From contig OX381708.1 in the NCBI GenBank assembly GCA_947462335.1, positions 42,907,377-42,971,376 on the forward strand: a stretch of 64,000 nucleotides of DNA, written 5' to 3'. Positions 19,761 through 33,031 of this stretch are shown piece by piece. Position 1 is the first letter of the stretch. Every line of letters begins with the position of its first letter. Origin of the DNA: Harmothoe impar. Taxonomy: Eukaryota > Annelida > Polychaeta > Phyllodocida > Polynoidae. The translations under genes were made by a program, and so were the position numbers. The notes below the pieces were generated by a model. It searched no databases and was not told where the DNA came from. It worked only from the letters and a program-made list of their open reading frames with translations.

Positions 19761-22700
19761 CACCTAATCTTATGCTTACTTAAGGGTTCTATATGGCACC
19801 CGACTAATGTATCTTGAGCATTGTATTGAGCATCTGAAGACATAATATACAAACGAATAACACATTAATTTTGCTTAGATCAAGGTCTTGGACAGTATGT
19901 CATGTAAGTATTGTAATAATGCCATTTACAATGATGAAAACAAATTAAGTGTCCGATGACCATGGATCCTACTGGTTATGACATGCGTTGATATAATCAT
20001 GGAATATGTCTGCATTAGGACACACCACCCGCCAACATCAGTTTGAGATCAACATAGCCACACCAGGAACTACTCCCTATACAAATACTCATGAGTGACA
20101 AGGATACAAGGCTAACGTAACCCATGCGAGAACTCCATGGAATGATTTCAGGATTTAAAAAAAAGTAGAAGAAATTAATACACACACTCCACTATAATGC
20201 AATTAAAGTCTATAAACCTCTCCGATTTCAGAATGTGGTATGATTCCATCGCTGCACAGCGTCCGTATTGCGCTGTTACCAAACCATACGGTGCACCCAT
20301 TCTGATTGAAGGCAGGTAGTACAATCTCAATTATCAAATCATTTAGCTATTTTCTCTATAATTTACCTGTGTCATACTTTTTATTACGTTGAATCTGTGC
20401 AAATTGCAGCAATTTAGTCCAAGGGCTGAGATTAACTACAAATTAGCGGATATAGTGGAGCTTGAATTAGGCAAAGGTGTGATGAAAACTGTTGCAGTTT
20501 GGTATCAGTATTATGCGCGACGGTAATTACATGTGGACAACGGCTATTACTAAGCCTATAGGGGACTCGCATATTAGGCTATGGAGGCCGCCATCTTGAC
20601 TCAGAGCAATGCATTGGGGTTAGGCCCCCGACTCCAGAGCAGTGCATTATGGGTGAATTTCTCATCAGTCATAGGTGTGAGGGGGGGGGGGGGGGTCAGC
20701 CTGATAAGGAGATGGAGTTTAGCCCCAGACTACCTGAGGTACCAGGATGTGCTAGTCCCGTATAGGAAGGCCATTCTTCACAAGGACGACAACAGCAGGA
20801 ACGCATTCTCCTTGGCCCTTTCTCCACTGGGACGTCATAAAAATATTGACATTAATGTTTAAATGACTATTTTAATAGAATATATAGATAAATATATGCA
20901 AGTTACATACATAGATTTACTGGAACTGACTAAACTGCGTTTTCTTAACTCGCTGCGACCATTGCCTGATCTCAACCAGTAAAGAAACACTCAGTTTGGG
21001 CCAACTTGTCTGTGTCCCTATCCGCCGAGGTTTCACATCCATAAATAGCATAAATAATAGTTTGGAAAGGACAATAACGATATTGAATAATGCTCCAATC
21101 TCACCGAGGGGATAAAACTCTGAAATTCCGCCGGTTACATATCAGCTGGTTTTGTACCTTTTGCAAGGCGCTGTTGTCGGACGTAGCGATCGTCGACACG
21201 AGACCTTTAATTAAGGTAAATCCTAACTCAACCATGTTTAGGTCGCAGAGCCCTTTACTCTATTTGCGTACAAAACTCGGCAGGGCTAGGTCCTCAACTC
21301 AGTGCGACTTTAATATCACATGAATGCAGCCCACGCGAGTGGTGAGTAACTCACCAGTGCTAAATTCAAGCACCATACTAACCATACATGGGGTTAATTT
21401 ATACACTATATAGGGTCGGCTGGCGGGTAGACTTGGCAGACCTGCATTCATACATCAAGAGGACAAAGGACACAACACTTTAAAGCACTACACAGCCTCT
21501 ATATTACTAAGAACCTTATTGTACAACAAATGGGGATGTCGAACACGAACCAAATGTACGTGGATGGCCGACCATGCTCCAAGTGACCTTTGACCTATTG
21601 GTCAGCCTCCCCGTCGATGTAACTCTTTGCGCATCCGTCGAACCTTCTCATCTGAGGTTTCTTTTTCTTAAGAGCATATACATTGTTCTTGAGGCATCTT
21701 ACCTTATTGAACAACTCTTATTCAAACGTTGTGATGGTTCATTTTTCAATATGCATTCGAAAAGGAAGAGCTCTCGTTTTTCCAACTTAAAAAATACTCT
21801 TGTGGTGGGATTAATATGTGAACCAAATGATTCTCATAGGACACGCTGTTGACTTATTGGCTACATAGGTTATTAACGTGACATAGATACAAGTAGAACA
21901 AAATACACTCAGCTAGCCCTTGATGCTTTATGTGAAGCAATAAAGGGAGCAATTGCTCAATGTGGATGACATAATAAAAGAATGATAGCATATAAACTAA
22001 GGAGCTCGATGTATCTCTTGAAATGGGATGTAATAAAAGAAATGTATCTAGCAGTTCTAATAGGTCACAAGGGGCTTACAATGTCTGGCTGATATACATG
22101 TTGGTATTCAAAATACAATAAGTAATGAACGCCTACCATTGACATGGCACTCTAAAGCTAGGGTTCCACAACGCATTTATCCCTGAGAAAAAAAAATTAA
22201 ACATTTAGCAGACATTGTATAAAGCATTTTTAATCCATGGACAACATGTGTAACATCACCTGGGAAAATGGACCTTCATGCACCCTGCACTTCTGTCCCC
22301 TTTTAAAAATCATACCACGTGAACCACACCATTGGGCAGGCCGACATGAAAAGCATAAAACTATACATCTGTTTTCCATATAAATTGGAGGCTTAACCTA
22401 TGGAGGCTAGGACAAATCAAAATAAAGTATTAAAAGTGATATTAACCAATTTCTATGTGTCTAGACACTAGCTGGGACAGCTCTCTGACATTGACCCGAA
22501 ATGTATTGAAGGTCGAAATGGTGTAGTGAACCCCCAGCTATAATAACTCGGCTATCATACCAATGTGCACTGTGGCGTTTCGTTACTATGGAATCACAAA
22601 GGGTTCTCGAGAGTTCTTTTAACTCCTCACCAACGGGAATCCCCAATAGAATGAACCAATGAGAAAGCTGCTTACAACCGGGCATCGGCAGTGCGTCTGA

Positions 22701-23185
22701 TATTATCTTCTCGGAGTATGGATGACAGCTGCTTTCATGGGTCATCTGATGGCGATATGAGAACTCGGATTATTCACGGCTTTGTCATTTACAAACAGAA
22801 TTGCCGTCTGCCAACTACATTCACCCCACGTGATCCCACAGGTCCCCGGATGTTGCGGAACGCGCAGCAAAGGGTCTTCTGGGATGGGCGCAAACCAGCT
22901 TCCGACGGAAGTTGTGGAGTTTGTGATGATTTATTTAGTGGTGTGGGCGTTGATCTCTTCATGCGTTGATGAAGAATCTGACAGAATAGGCTAAAAGAAT
23001 GGAACTGACATGATTTGGGTGGTCAGCTGGTGGTCTGTTGGGTAACCCCTGGTTTTCATCTGAAAAGTCTATAGTGCGTTTACATTATTTTATATTATTT
23101 TGGGAGTATAGGCGTAGTTACCACGAGAACTCTAAGGATGAAAGGACGAGACTGAAAAACCTTCACTTCCCATTTTAATAGCCAA
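19761..23185. other. Non-coding, sparse repeats
   Basis: Positions 21,320-21,400 resemble the ATGAATGCAGCCC repeat family seen at 11.7 and 54.3 kb. A CAAGATGGCGGC-type YY1 motif (minus strand) lies at about 20,584-20,597, and a run of about 14 G at about 20,682-20,695. No supported gene. Confidence 0.4.
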
Positions 23186-23332
23186 CCCAGCTAACAAAAG
23201 AACGTTATTTTACGTCAAAATAACGTTATAAAACTTCATATAACGTTATGCAATAGTAAGGAGCCTTAGAGAAACGTTATTTAACGTTATATAACGTTAT
23301 AAAATGTTGTATAACGTTTTTTGTTTACTGGG
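23186..23332. mobile_element. AACGTT-rich MITE, copy 1 (147 bp)
   Basis: The element runs from CCCAGCTAACAAAAGAACG to CGTTTTTTGTTTACTGGG and is filled with AACGTTAT repeats. Dinucleotide AA flanks both sides. It is the reverse complement of the copy at 41,260-41,405, sharing the internal AAGGAGCC/GGCTCCTT block. Confidence 0.85.
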
Positions 23333-24610
23333 AATGCTGCGTTGACATAATAATAGACATATCTGCCCTGAACCAGTTATTTTCGGATGATGAGAGTATC
23401 GGGCAACCCCTACCCTTTCTTGTATACCCACTGAGTCACTCCAACCCAAAACCCAAACAATTAAATGAATACCTAATACATCATAATGTACGTTTGTATG
23501 TTATTCTAGCTGCTGCTACTTATTGCTAGCAGCTAGAAAAAGTAATTGTGTAATGTACTTCAACGTTCTGTCCCTGGCTGAAGAGGCACTATGATGATGT
23601 CAAAAGCACACTGACTTGGGAGGGGGGGGGGGGGGTAAGATCCAACCACATGAAGTTGAAAAGGTGAGCAAGTACAAGCGTAAAAAGCGACTGACGGCAA
23701 AATGTAGTGGGTGTTTGGAGGCATGCCCCACAAAGAAAAAAAAAAAAAAACTCAGATAGGATTTGATGCATTCTAGTGTATTTCTGTGGATAGCTGCCCA
23801 AGTTCCATATAAACAGATAATATTAAGGATCCAGAACGAAGTCAGTTCTCACGAACAAGCCATTCAATAGTGCCTAACCTAGTTAGTCCTTTCCTGGCTC
23901 CCTATATGACCAACTTATGCTATAGTTAATAATGTCAGGTTGGTCAGTACTGACCAACTCACCTTAGTCTTTCCAATATCCCTATGACTAACCTGGGATA
24001 GCTACTATAGACTAAGGGCCGGATCATGTAGATTACAGGGGCATGACAAGCAGTTTCAAAGTTGGGGGGGGGGGGGCAAGGGGTGCTTCTGGTCCTCGGC
24101 TTGACCTTTTAGGTTTGACCTTTTTTTTTTAAGAACAATTTTTAAGAACAATTTAACTTTATTGACCAAACAAGTTTCCAGCGTTGTTACATATTTCGAT
24201 CCTTGTAGTGTCACATTGTGATTTACCCCTATAAAAAGTGAAGAATGCCCACATAGTGTACCATGTCAAAAACCTTAAAGGTCTGCATTGAAGTTTACAA
24301 TTCAACTCTATTTGTATTAGTGGATAACTTACATGCAATGTGACATAAAAGAACCATATTAGCAATTAATTACTGGTCATAAAGTCTAGGCGATGGCTCT
24401 ACGGAGTAGATTATGCTGCCATTCACCTACACACGCTTCACGCTTATGAATTGACCTTATAAAAATAAGGACCAAGTTGAGCACAATTAATGAGTTCAGT
24501 TTTAGGTTAACAGAAAATATTGCACTGAGTAAAGGACTAAACAGGGACAAATGCACTGAATGGACAAGATAGTGGCATATAGTGACAGGAGTGTGCAGGG
24601 TCAGAGGACA
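23333..24610. other. Non-coding; small GACTAACC-type inverted repeat
   Basis: Around 23,880-24,000 several TTGGTCAG/CTGACCAA and GACTAACC/GGTTAGTC words occur in both orientations, as they do at 25,950-26,080. G-runs occur near 23,625 and 24,065. No gene seen. Confidence 0.4.
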
Positions 24611-25150
24611 TTAATGCACATTGATTACATTTTTTGGGATCTTCTCCATTAGAAGTTTTTTCATTTGTAATTTGAAATGAGACAGTTTGTTGAGATTTCT
24701 ACTTCTGGGAGGTAGGCTGTTCCATGTCCTGGCTACTGTGACCTCCAAGCTGTTTTCATAGGATACCATGTGAATATTGCTGTATTTCAGCAAAGGAGCC
24801 CTATTCAGTCTAGTAGTTCTAACTACAGGTACACAGTTAGATTCCTTTCTAGAGTATTTAAAACCCAACAACTGTGCATGATAGGTCCTTCTATCCACTA
24901 ACATGGGAAGATCAGCCTCTTGATGAACAAAATCAGTGGATGTTAGCACCGGTAGTTTTAAACAATGTTTCAGACATCTGTTCTGAATACGTTGTAGGGT
25001 ATCCAGAAGATCACCATTAGCACCATTATACAATACATCTGAATAATCAATGACAGGTAATGCATATGTCTTATATATTATTAGTAACAGATCAGTTGGG
25101 ACATAATAACGTAGTTGTCCTAATAAATGTGATTTGTATCCTAATTTTTC
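24611..25150 (-). pseudogene. LINE (non-LTR retrotransposon) reverse transcriptase C-terminal fragment
   Basis: An open frame of about 180 codons shows the order typical of the region after the RT catalytic domain of Jockey/CR1/L2-like LINEs: LLIIYKTYALPVIDY-SDVLY, then LQRIQNRCLKHCLKLP, and near the end ARTWNSLPPRSRNL followed by a basic helix. The catalytic part is absent, so this is a 5'-truncated insertion. Homology seems to stop at about 25,150, just after LEKLGYKSHLLGQL. It is not intact. Confidence 0.8.
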
Positions 25151-26934
25151 TAGGGCAGGTTCGAGGGGACGTGGCGGTGTGTACCTCCGAACACTACATA
25201 CCGTACTGACCAAGGTGAGTTCAGATTTGCCGCTCTATGGCTGATCGTTGGCCTTTTTTAGGGCAGGTCAAAAGTGTGGGGGGAGGGGGGGGGAGACATG
25301 TCCCCCCCGGTTGCCACGCCCCTGCATATTATCTGTGTAATGGCTTCCAAAGTATGACCTGAGCGCGATGTTCACAATTTCCAATACAGAGTTAAGAATG
25401 AAGCAAAGCAATGATAATAACACTAGGATCAGGTAACGCAGCGATAAACCGAGGAGCATAGATTCCATTCACAAAGACTGAATTGAGGAAATTCAATAAT
25501 GAGTCACTTCCATGCATGTGTACCCATGAACAAAGAAAAGAGTATATGCAGGGATGATCGTCTTGTCACTAGAATGTAACAAAGGGTATGACAAGAGTCA
25601 TCAGTGTATATCATCTCTGTATAATGGCAACATATAGGCAAAAGCGCATTTACATACGAGCAGTTTATATATCATTATTCCAGTTCATTCGAGAACGCTT
25701 TCTCATTGATAGTACTGTGATTCTGCGTCAAGATTATACTATGATGGAAAACCTCTATGAAGAGGACTTTTGTGGTATAATGCCCCTTTATGAGGGATTT
25801 GGCCTTTAACAGGATCTAGATTATGAACAGTAAATATAGACATTTACTTGTCGCTTATTTCACATATTTCTCAAGAGGCTGGCCTAGGTGTGGGTAAATA
25901 TTTTCACTGATGATAACAATTAAATCCTCAGGACATATACCTTAGTCAAAAAGAGATGAAAAAAGAAGGTTGGTTTGTCATTATTGACTAACCTGACAAA
26001 AATATGACTAATTCTTTAGTCAAAATGACAAAGACTAACCGTACTGTTCTATAAATGAAAAGGCTACTTAAGGTGGGTTAGTCAGTAAGGGAATGATACA
26101 TAAATAAACCAGCACGGGGGATGGTTATCCATGGCTAAGACACAAGGTGCAGCCGAGAGCTTTACTGTCAAACCAATCTACAACACCCACAGACCACACG
26201 GAAAAGTTACAGAACGCATGACCAAAACTTTCCTGTTAGAAGGGAAGACTCATAACATTTCCATGCATGGGCGTTTCGAGGAGCTATGGTCGCTGTATAT
26301 ACATGTAATTATAGTCGTTCATACACAGAAACCCCACAAGTGTATGTGGAAAATAGATTATAAAGAGGGGATGTCAATAAATGACATCTAATATATCATG
26401 CCAGAATCACCTTTGTACTTTACCTTGGTTTAGATCTGTCTGTAGACTGTAGACCTATTTCTGTCTACCACGAAGTTTCGAAGTGGAACTCTCTCATCAA
26501 AAAGGCAGAGAATAGGAAAAGTGTATATCACCTTAGGAATCTGTGGGGGAAAAATTCTTTGAAAAAGACCTTTCTTTGAAAAGGACCTCTTCTATTTGAA
26601 AAAAGCAACACTTTTCTTAGAATGTTTATTTTTTATTCTAAAAACCACTTTTCATTGAAAATAAACAGTTTTACGGTTTTTTAAACAACATCTCTTTGAA
26701 TAAAAAAACACTTCTCCTTAAAAGAAAACACTTCTCATCGAAGAAACAACAACTCTCTTTAAAAAATGATTTATTTGTGTAGGGTGAATCATTGTCTTAA
26801 CGTGACCATTCAGCCCAGAAGCGAGTTCAACTTCAACTATGGAGGATTTGGCTATAGCTATAACATGTAATGATAATACCAATGATGCAGTCTGTCAGTG
26901 AGAACAAGTTGTTAAATTAAATTGAATGTTAAGA
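25151..26934. other. Non-coding with two simple repeat zones
   Basis: Positions 25,950-26,080 carry GACTAACC/GGTTAGTC inverted words. Positions 26,545-26,790 consist of degenerate CTTTGAAAA and AACACTTCTC words, a low-complexity zone. No supported gene. Confidence 0.4.
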
Positions 26935-27098
26935 GTAAAAAGTAGGGTAAGAAATTTGGACCCCTGACCGGGCGGCAAATTAAGATCCCTCTTGGGGGGG
27001 AGGGGGACACACGAGATTTTATGACCCGGCGGGGAGTCGAAAAACATTCTCACACAAAATCTCAGCACCCCCCTCTTGTTGTGAGCACTCCCTAAGTG
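26935..27098 (-). repeat. G-tract-rich dispersed repeat, copy 2
   Basis: Read on the minus strand it starts AGGGAGTGCTCACAACAAG, then a G-run; TTTGGACCCCT is visible on the plus strand. It matches the repeat at 15,105-15,270 in inverted orientation. Confidence 0.6.
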
Positions 27099-27219
27099 CG
27101 GGGTATAGCTTACTGTCATATTGTTCCGCTTATAGCCATAGGCCAGTTTAAAACCGACACAGCCGGTTCACAGGGCGCATACGGACTGGACCTGCGTACA
27201 CGTTTTCAAACTTCCCAGA

Positions 27220-27363
27220 CACATAAAACCGACATAGAGAAACCTGTGAAGCGCTTGAGCATCGAGACAATAGACATGTTGAGCTGACGCACACATAAAA
27301 CCGACATAGAGAAACCTGTCAAGCTCTTGAGCATCGAGACAATAGACATGTTGAGCTGACGCA
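27220..27363 (+). repeat. 72-bp tandem duplication (2 copies)
   Basis: Copies start at 27,220 and 27,292 with CACATAAAACCGACATAGAG and differ at only about two bases. The low divergence points to a recent event. Confidence 0.92.
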
Positions 27364-28669
27364 TGTCAAAACTATTTTCTTGACCTGACGAAGTTTTCTG
27401 GAAGTTGAGAGTGGTTGTCCCTGCTTCTTGCAGCTGTCTGGACTACATGTTACAGAGATACGGGCATTTAAGAAGGCAAGACCCCCAGATTCCTGTTGAT
27501 AAACCATAGCCTCAGACTTGGACAGATTGATTGAGTGCTGTGTCTCTAAGTAAAGTTCTGCTAGTAGTGAATATATGTTTGATATGTCTGGGTGAGAGGA
27601 CAAAGTGCCTTAAATATTCAGAACGGCTATACATTTGTAGAAATGATATTGTATTAACATAATGGGTATTACATAGATCGTGCTTGGCAACACTATCTAT
27701 CACATATGTCAAGCATTCCTTCCTTCTCTGGATGAGAACGGATTCAACATTTCGCTAATCCAATAGTGGTCAAGCCTCATAGCTAATAAATAACTATAAT
27801 AAATGCTCATTGAAATATCATATAACGCTATAAGTGCCTTGGTCTAACTTGTTGATTTGAAGGCGGGTTAAGCCGGGAAACAAGAGGATTGCCGTTAACA
27901 GAGCCGGCCTATTTTTTAATAACCAAACAATTAAAAATCAAAAAAACATTGCTATTGCGCGTAGACTTGCGGGTCTGAAGGCTGGAGAGGTCGGCTTCAA
28001 AGGGGAAGACGGCCTCCGAGAAAACGGCCCCAGAGAGGGAGAACGAATACGACCATGGAGATGATAGCCCCTGTGCTTCGGAATAATCTTGAAAATAAAC
28101 AATATCCCACATGGTTTAAAGTCTTAGAAATTTAAGATAACGTGAGATATACTAATTCAAGAATATATATGATATGATTTCTTCCAGGTTCATCTCAGGT
28201 AACGACTAGAATGAAATAGTAGAGCTTGTGATGTTGTGGGTTATTTACAAAGTAAGAATTCTTTACTAGATGAATAAAACAGTCACTGTCTGTCATTTTT
28301 TAATACTAATAACCAGCAGAGTGTGTATAGTTGTTGGAACAAGAAGTGTTCTGGTTGATAACTATGTATATTTGACGTAATTGTTTGGTATGAGTCACTT
28401 TTTGTCTTTATAATTATAGTTTGCTGATGAGAGAATCCAAACCCGTTCAGACTTGAGGAGATGTGTAATTATTGAGATTAAATGAATGAGCAATAGTATA
28501 TGCATTCATATAATGAGGTGTAACGATGGTAATGTAGTGCAATCATTTCAATACTCTCTTCATCCTAGTCCGAACTCGGGTACATCTTGAGTCACCCCCC
28601 TCCCCGAGATTCGCCCCCTCACCAAATTCCCAATGAGCTATCACAAATTCCCAATTTTCCTCTAAAGGG
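27364..28669. other. Non-coding, nothing firmly recognised
   Basis: A minus-strand open frame at 27,319-27,603 contains INLSKSEAMVY, which is faintly reminiscent of LINE RTs, but there is no catalytic motif and I do not call it. Confidence 0.35.
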
Positions 28670-28678
28670 ACATGTGTG

Positions 28679-28875
28679 GGGTCTTTACACTACAAATCAG
28701 TCTTTAGACTACAAATTGATACCAATTTGTTGCATAAAGACACGCCACGGGTCTTTACACTACAAATGTGGCTTTAAAGCACAAATGTCTTTAGGCTACA
28801 AATGTCTTTACACTTCAAATGTCTTAACACTACAAATGGCTTTAGACCACAAATGTCTTTAGGCTACAAACAATA
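28679..28875 (+). repeat. Left inverted terminus with AAATGTCTTTAG words
   Basis: It starts GGTCTTTACACTACAAATCA and contains at least five diverged AAATGTCTTTA words. It is inverted relative to about 40,820-41,030. Confidence 0.85.
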
Positions 28876-29095
28876 TGTCTTTATGCAACACACCCTATCT
28901 ACTGGGACAATCCTTTTTTAAGCAACAAACAATAAATGATGTTAAAAATCGGTCAGTCTTTACACAACAAACCCTATTTAGTGGTCAATGGTACCAAACT
29001 GTGCTCAAAGATCAGTCAGTCTTTATGCAACAAATCCAATATAGTGGTCTATGGTACCAAACTGGGCTTAAAAATCAGTCAGTCTTCAAGCAACT
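28876..29095 (+). repeat. About 62-bp tandem repeat array, left (forward)
   Basis: About three to four units of the form GGTACCAAACTG, then ATCAGTCAGTCTTTA, then GCAACAAA are present. A further forward unit appears at 30,863-30,930 beyond the LINE, and another at about 37,645-37,716. The array was therefore split by insertions. Confidence 0.85.
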
Positions 29096-30862
29096 TTTTT
29101 TTGATTTACCTTTATATTGTGTTCATCATGACATTACAGTTACATCTAGCTCAAAATACATTTCCATACTCTTTATGGTTACTTTATGACATCATATCAA
29201 GAATATTGATGAACACTTAGAGAACGGCTGCCTCTTACTCTGTTCGAGTAGTTTGGGTATGTAGCAGCCGTACCTATTATGTTAAACATACCATGGTAGA
29301 TAGGCTCACACAGCCATAGAAACAAATTGTCACTAGAGGCATTTGTCACGGGGTTGCATAATGAACAGCAACCAACAGTACTAAAACTTAAGATTGCAAT
29401 ATATCATGTTTGGTGAAAACCATTGATGAAAACACATAATGATGACAGAGGTGAGTATTTAAAAGAAAAAACACTTAAGTTTAACTTAAAGATTAACAGG
29501 TCTGACTTCATTTATATGATTTAACTATAGCTTATCTTAGGTGGTAGGGGAGAAAAGATGGGATACCCTTATATTCGTGGCTGTTGTAGTTGTTGTTTTT
29601 TATATCTAATTTTATTTTCTGAGTTAACATGAATGAGTCGAGAGATTCTGAATTTCTTTCTTGGGGTTTCAAACTGTTCCAAAGGTTTGCAATTGTATAT
29701 TCTAGACTTCGCGTATATGCTGCTCCATTGGGGTGTGAAGTTTTAATATTGGCCCATCCCAAGCTCTAGTGTAAAGATGTCTATTATCCCTGTATTTATT
29801 CAACCCAGCTCTTCTGTATGCTTCCTTCATTTGAAGATACTCAACTATGTCACATAACAAGTTGAGGTTAGCTTCAGCATGTACATCGTACGTGAGTGTC
29901 CTGAAGTGAGCCTGCTGTGCTACCTTTAGGCCCCTGTTTTGTGCTTTTTGTAACCTTCTTTTTAACTCCTTCTCTATACCTGCATGTAAGATATCAGCAT
30001 ATTCTAGGATAGGAAGGATAGACATCTTGTACAATAAACTGATATTGGTTTGTTGATCACAGCATTTAAACGTGCCAACTGGTATGTTCTATAACCCGTG
30101 GTTCGCAGTTGATTATTTACAAATTTCTCATAAGTCAATGCTTCATCTAGAATCACTCCTAGGTACTTATAACTATAAACTCAGAAGATTTTGTCTCCAT
30201 TTACTTTCAACTTACAATCTTTCCACTTATATGTATTTGCAAAACACATATACTTTGTTTTCTTGGCATTAAGTGTCAACCGATTCATCTTACACCAATC
30301 TGTGTATCTGTTCAGATCTTCTTTCATTTTAATATTAACATCACCTGATAAATATAAAACAGTGTCATCTGCATAAAGTAAAATCTTCACGTGCTGCATG
30401 ATATTTTCAACTTCATTAACATATCGTCACCTCAGTGGAGAAAGGTCGCAAGTCAAAATCCCTTTTTGGAGATATTTCTATTTTCAGAAACATAGGCATA
30501 TTCATAATGCTCTCAATAATGAAATATTGAAGGCATGAGATTTCAACTTCGTTTAGAAAGTGGTTTCATATACCCCTAGATCATATCTAGCAAAATGACA
30601 TATTACAATAATCATAATTATTAAATGCTATGCATGGCCACATGATTAAGATCAAGCAGTTTCGACCTTTCTCCATTGAGTTGAAAACATTTTCATTTAC
30701 GACGTTTCTCCACTGAGGTGACAATATAACAAAACAGAAGCGGTCCCAAAATGGCTCCATAGCTAATTTCTATGAATGGCGACTTGACATTGTTTGCTAA
30801 GGTACACTGCTTCCTATTGTTTCAGTAGTTTGTTAACCAGTTTAGAACTTTTCCCTGTAATA
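29096..30862 (-). pseudogene. 5'-truncated LINE with decayed reverse transcriptase, split by a MITE
   Basis: On the minus strand the fragments read in order: QGKVLNWLTNY-stop-NNRKQ, then ISYGAILGPLLFCYI, then the MITE, then VNEVENIMQHVKILLYADDTV with the catalytic F/YADD box, LTLNAKKTKYMC, YKYLGVILDEALTYE, LPILEYADIL, and a C-terminal TIANLWNSLKPQERNSES. At least one stop and several frameshifts break the frame. The minus-strand 3' end terminates in a run of A (plus-strand T-run at about 29,095-29,102), as expected for a retroposed LINE. It interrupts the 62-bp array, which resumes at 30,863. It belongs to the broad Jockey/CR1/L2/Rex group. It is related in layout to the 24.6-kb fragment but not a close copy. 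Confidence 0.85.
30426..30722. mobile_element. MITE (297 bp) inserted in LINE RT
   Basis: The termini GTCACCTCAGTGGAGAAA and TTTCTCCACTGAGGTGAC are perfectly complementary over 18 bp. A diverged inner copy (CGACCTTTCTCCATTGAG) lies near 30,663. The LINE reading resumes on both sides, LLFCYI before and YVNEVE after on the minus strand. The flanks are TA-rich (TATA/TAT), consistent with a TA duplication, but the exact duplication cannot be fixed. Confidence 0.88.
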
Positions 30863-33031
30863 GTGTTCTATGGAACCAAACTATGCTCAAAGGTCGATCA
30901 GTCTTTAGGCAACAAATCCTAAATGCCTTTAGACACAGCTTTCAGACGGAATCCAAAGGCGACATCCACCCTGCTCTAGCCTTCCCTGATTAAGGACAGG
31001 GTACTAGAATATCTGAGGTGATTTGGGGAAAATCAGAGGATTTTTATTTTCCCAGAGATTTTGGAATGCAGACTAACCCCTTGGCATATTTTCCCCTCGG
31101 AAATCGCAAGTGCTCTGATTTTTCCGAAACCTCAGGTTTGAGTCCTCTCAGGTATTTTCAATTGCCTTGTGTCTTTTAGTGGTGATCTGCCAATTTTTAA
31201 TGAGATTTTAATGCAATTTGACCTGAAAATGTGAAAATCTAAGAATAACGATACAAAACCAGCTTTCAGATGGAATCCAAAGGCGACATCCAGCCTACTC
31301 TAGCCTTCCCTGATTCAGGACAGAGTACTAGAATATCTGGGGTGATTTGGGGATAATCAGAGGATTTTTATTTTCCCAGAGATTTTTGAACGCAGACTAA
31401 CCCCTTGGCATATTTTCCCCCTGGAATTCGCAAGTGCTCTGATTTTTCCGAAACCTCAGGTTTGAGTCCTCTAAGGTATTTTCAATTGCCTTGTGTCTTT
31501 CGGTGGTGATCTGCCAATTTTTAATGAGATTTTAATGCGATTTCACCTGCACATGTGAAAATGTAATTTATATAACAGAATTGACACGGCTTTCAGATGG
31601 AATCCAAACACGACGTCCACCCTGCTCTAGCCTTCCCTGATTCAGGAGAGAGTACTAGAATATCTGAAGTGATTTGGGGAAAATCAGAGGATTTTTATTT
31701 TCCCAGAGATTTTTGAATGCAGACTAACCCCTTGGCATATTTTCCCCTCGGAAATCGCAAGTGCTCTGATTTTTCCGAAACCTCAGGTTTGAGTCCTCTA
31801 AGGTATTTTCAATTGCCTTGAGTCTTTCGGTCGTGATCTGCCAATTTTTAATGATATTTTATTGCAATTTAACCTGCAAAAGTGAAGATGTAATTTATAA
31901 AACAGAATTGACAGGGCTTTCTGATGGAATCCAAAGGCGACATCCACCCTGCTCTTGCCTTCCCTGATTAAGAACAGGGTACTAGAATATCTGAAGTGAT
32001 TTGGGGAAAATCAGAGGATTTTTATTTTCCCAGAGATTTTTGAACGCATATTTTCCCCTCGGAAATCGCAAGTGCTCTGATTTTTCCGAAACCTCAGGTT
32101 TGAGTCCTCTCAGGTATTTTCAATTGCCTTGTGTCTTTTAGTGGTGATCTGCCAATTTTTAATGAGATTTTAATGCAATATGACCTGAAAATGTGAAAAT
32201 CTAAGAATAACGATACAAAACCAGCTTTCAGATGGAATCCAAAGGCGACGTCCACCCTGCTCTAGCCTTCCTTGATTAAGGACAGGGTACTAGAATATCT
32301 GGGGTGATTTGGGGATAATCAGAGGATTTTTATTTTCCCAGAGATTTTCGAACGCAGACTAACCCCTTGGCATTTTTTCCCCCTGGAATTCCCAAGTGCT
32401 CTGATTTTTCCGAAACCTCAGGTTTGAGTCCTCTAAGGTATTTTCAATTGCCTTGAGTCTTTCGGTCGTGATCTGCCAATTTTTAATGATATTTTATTGC
32501 AATTTAACCTGAAAATGTGAAAATCTTAAGAATAATGATACAAAACCAGCTTTCAGATGGAATCCAAAGGGGACATCCACCCTGTTCTAGCCTTCTCTGA
32601 TTAACGACAAGGTACTAGAATATCTGGGGTGATTTGGGGAAAATCAGAGGATTATCATTATCCCAGATATTTTTTGGAACGCAGACTAACCCCTTGGCAT
32701 ATTTTCCCCCTGGAAATCGCAAGTGCTCTGAATTTTCTGAAACCTTAGGTTTGTGTCCTTAAGGGTATTTTCTATTGCCCTGTGTCATTTGGTGGTGATC
32801 TGCCAATTTTTAATGATATTTTAATGCAATTTGACATGAAAATGCGAAAATGTAAATATAACAGGATTGACACAGCTTTCAGATGGAATCCAAAGGTGAC
32901 ATCCACCCTGCTCTAGCCTTCCCTGATTCAGGACAGGGTACTAGAATATCTGGGGTGATTTGGGGAAAATCAGAGGATTTTATTTTCCCAGAGATTTTTG
33001 AACGCAGACTAACGTACCCCTTGGCATATTT

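Noticed and set aside
27319..27603. Possible LINE reverse transcriptase fragment
   Set aside because: Only a faint resemblance (INLSKSEAMVY); no catalytic box and no continuation in neighbouring frames.
28679..28875. CRISPR-like array
   Set aside because: Short words repeat without uniform spacers, and the context is an animal genome.
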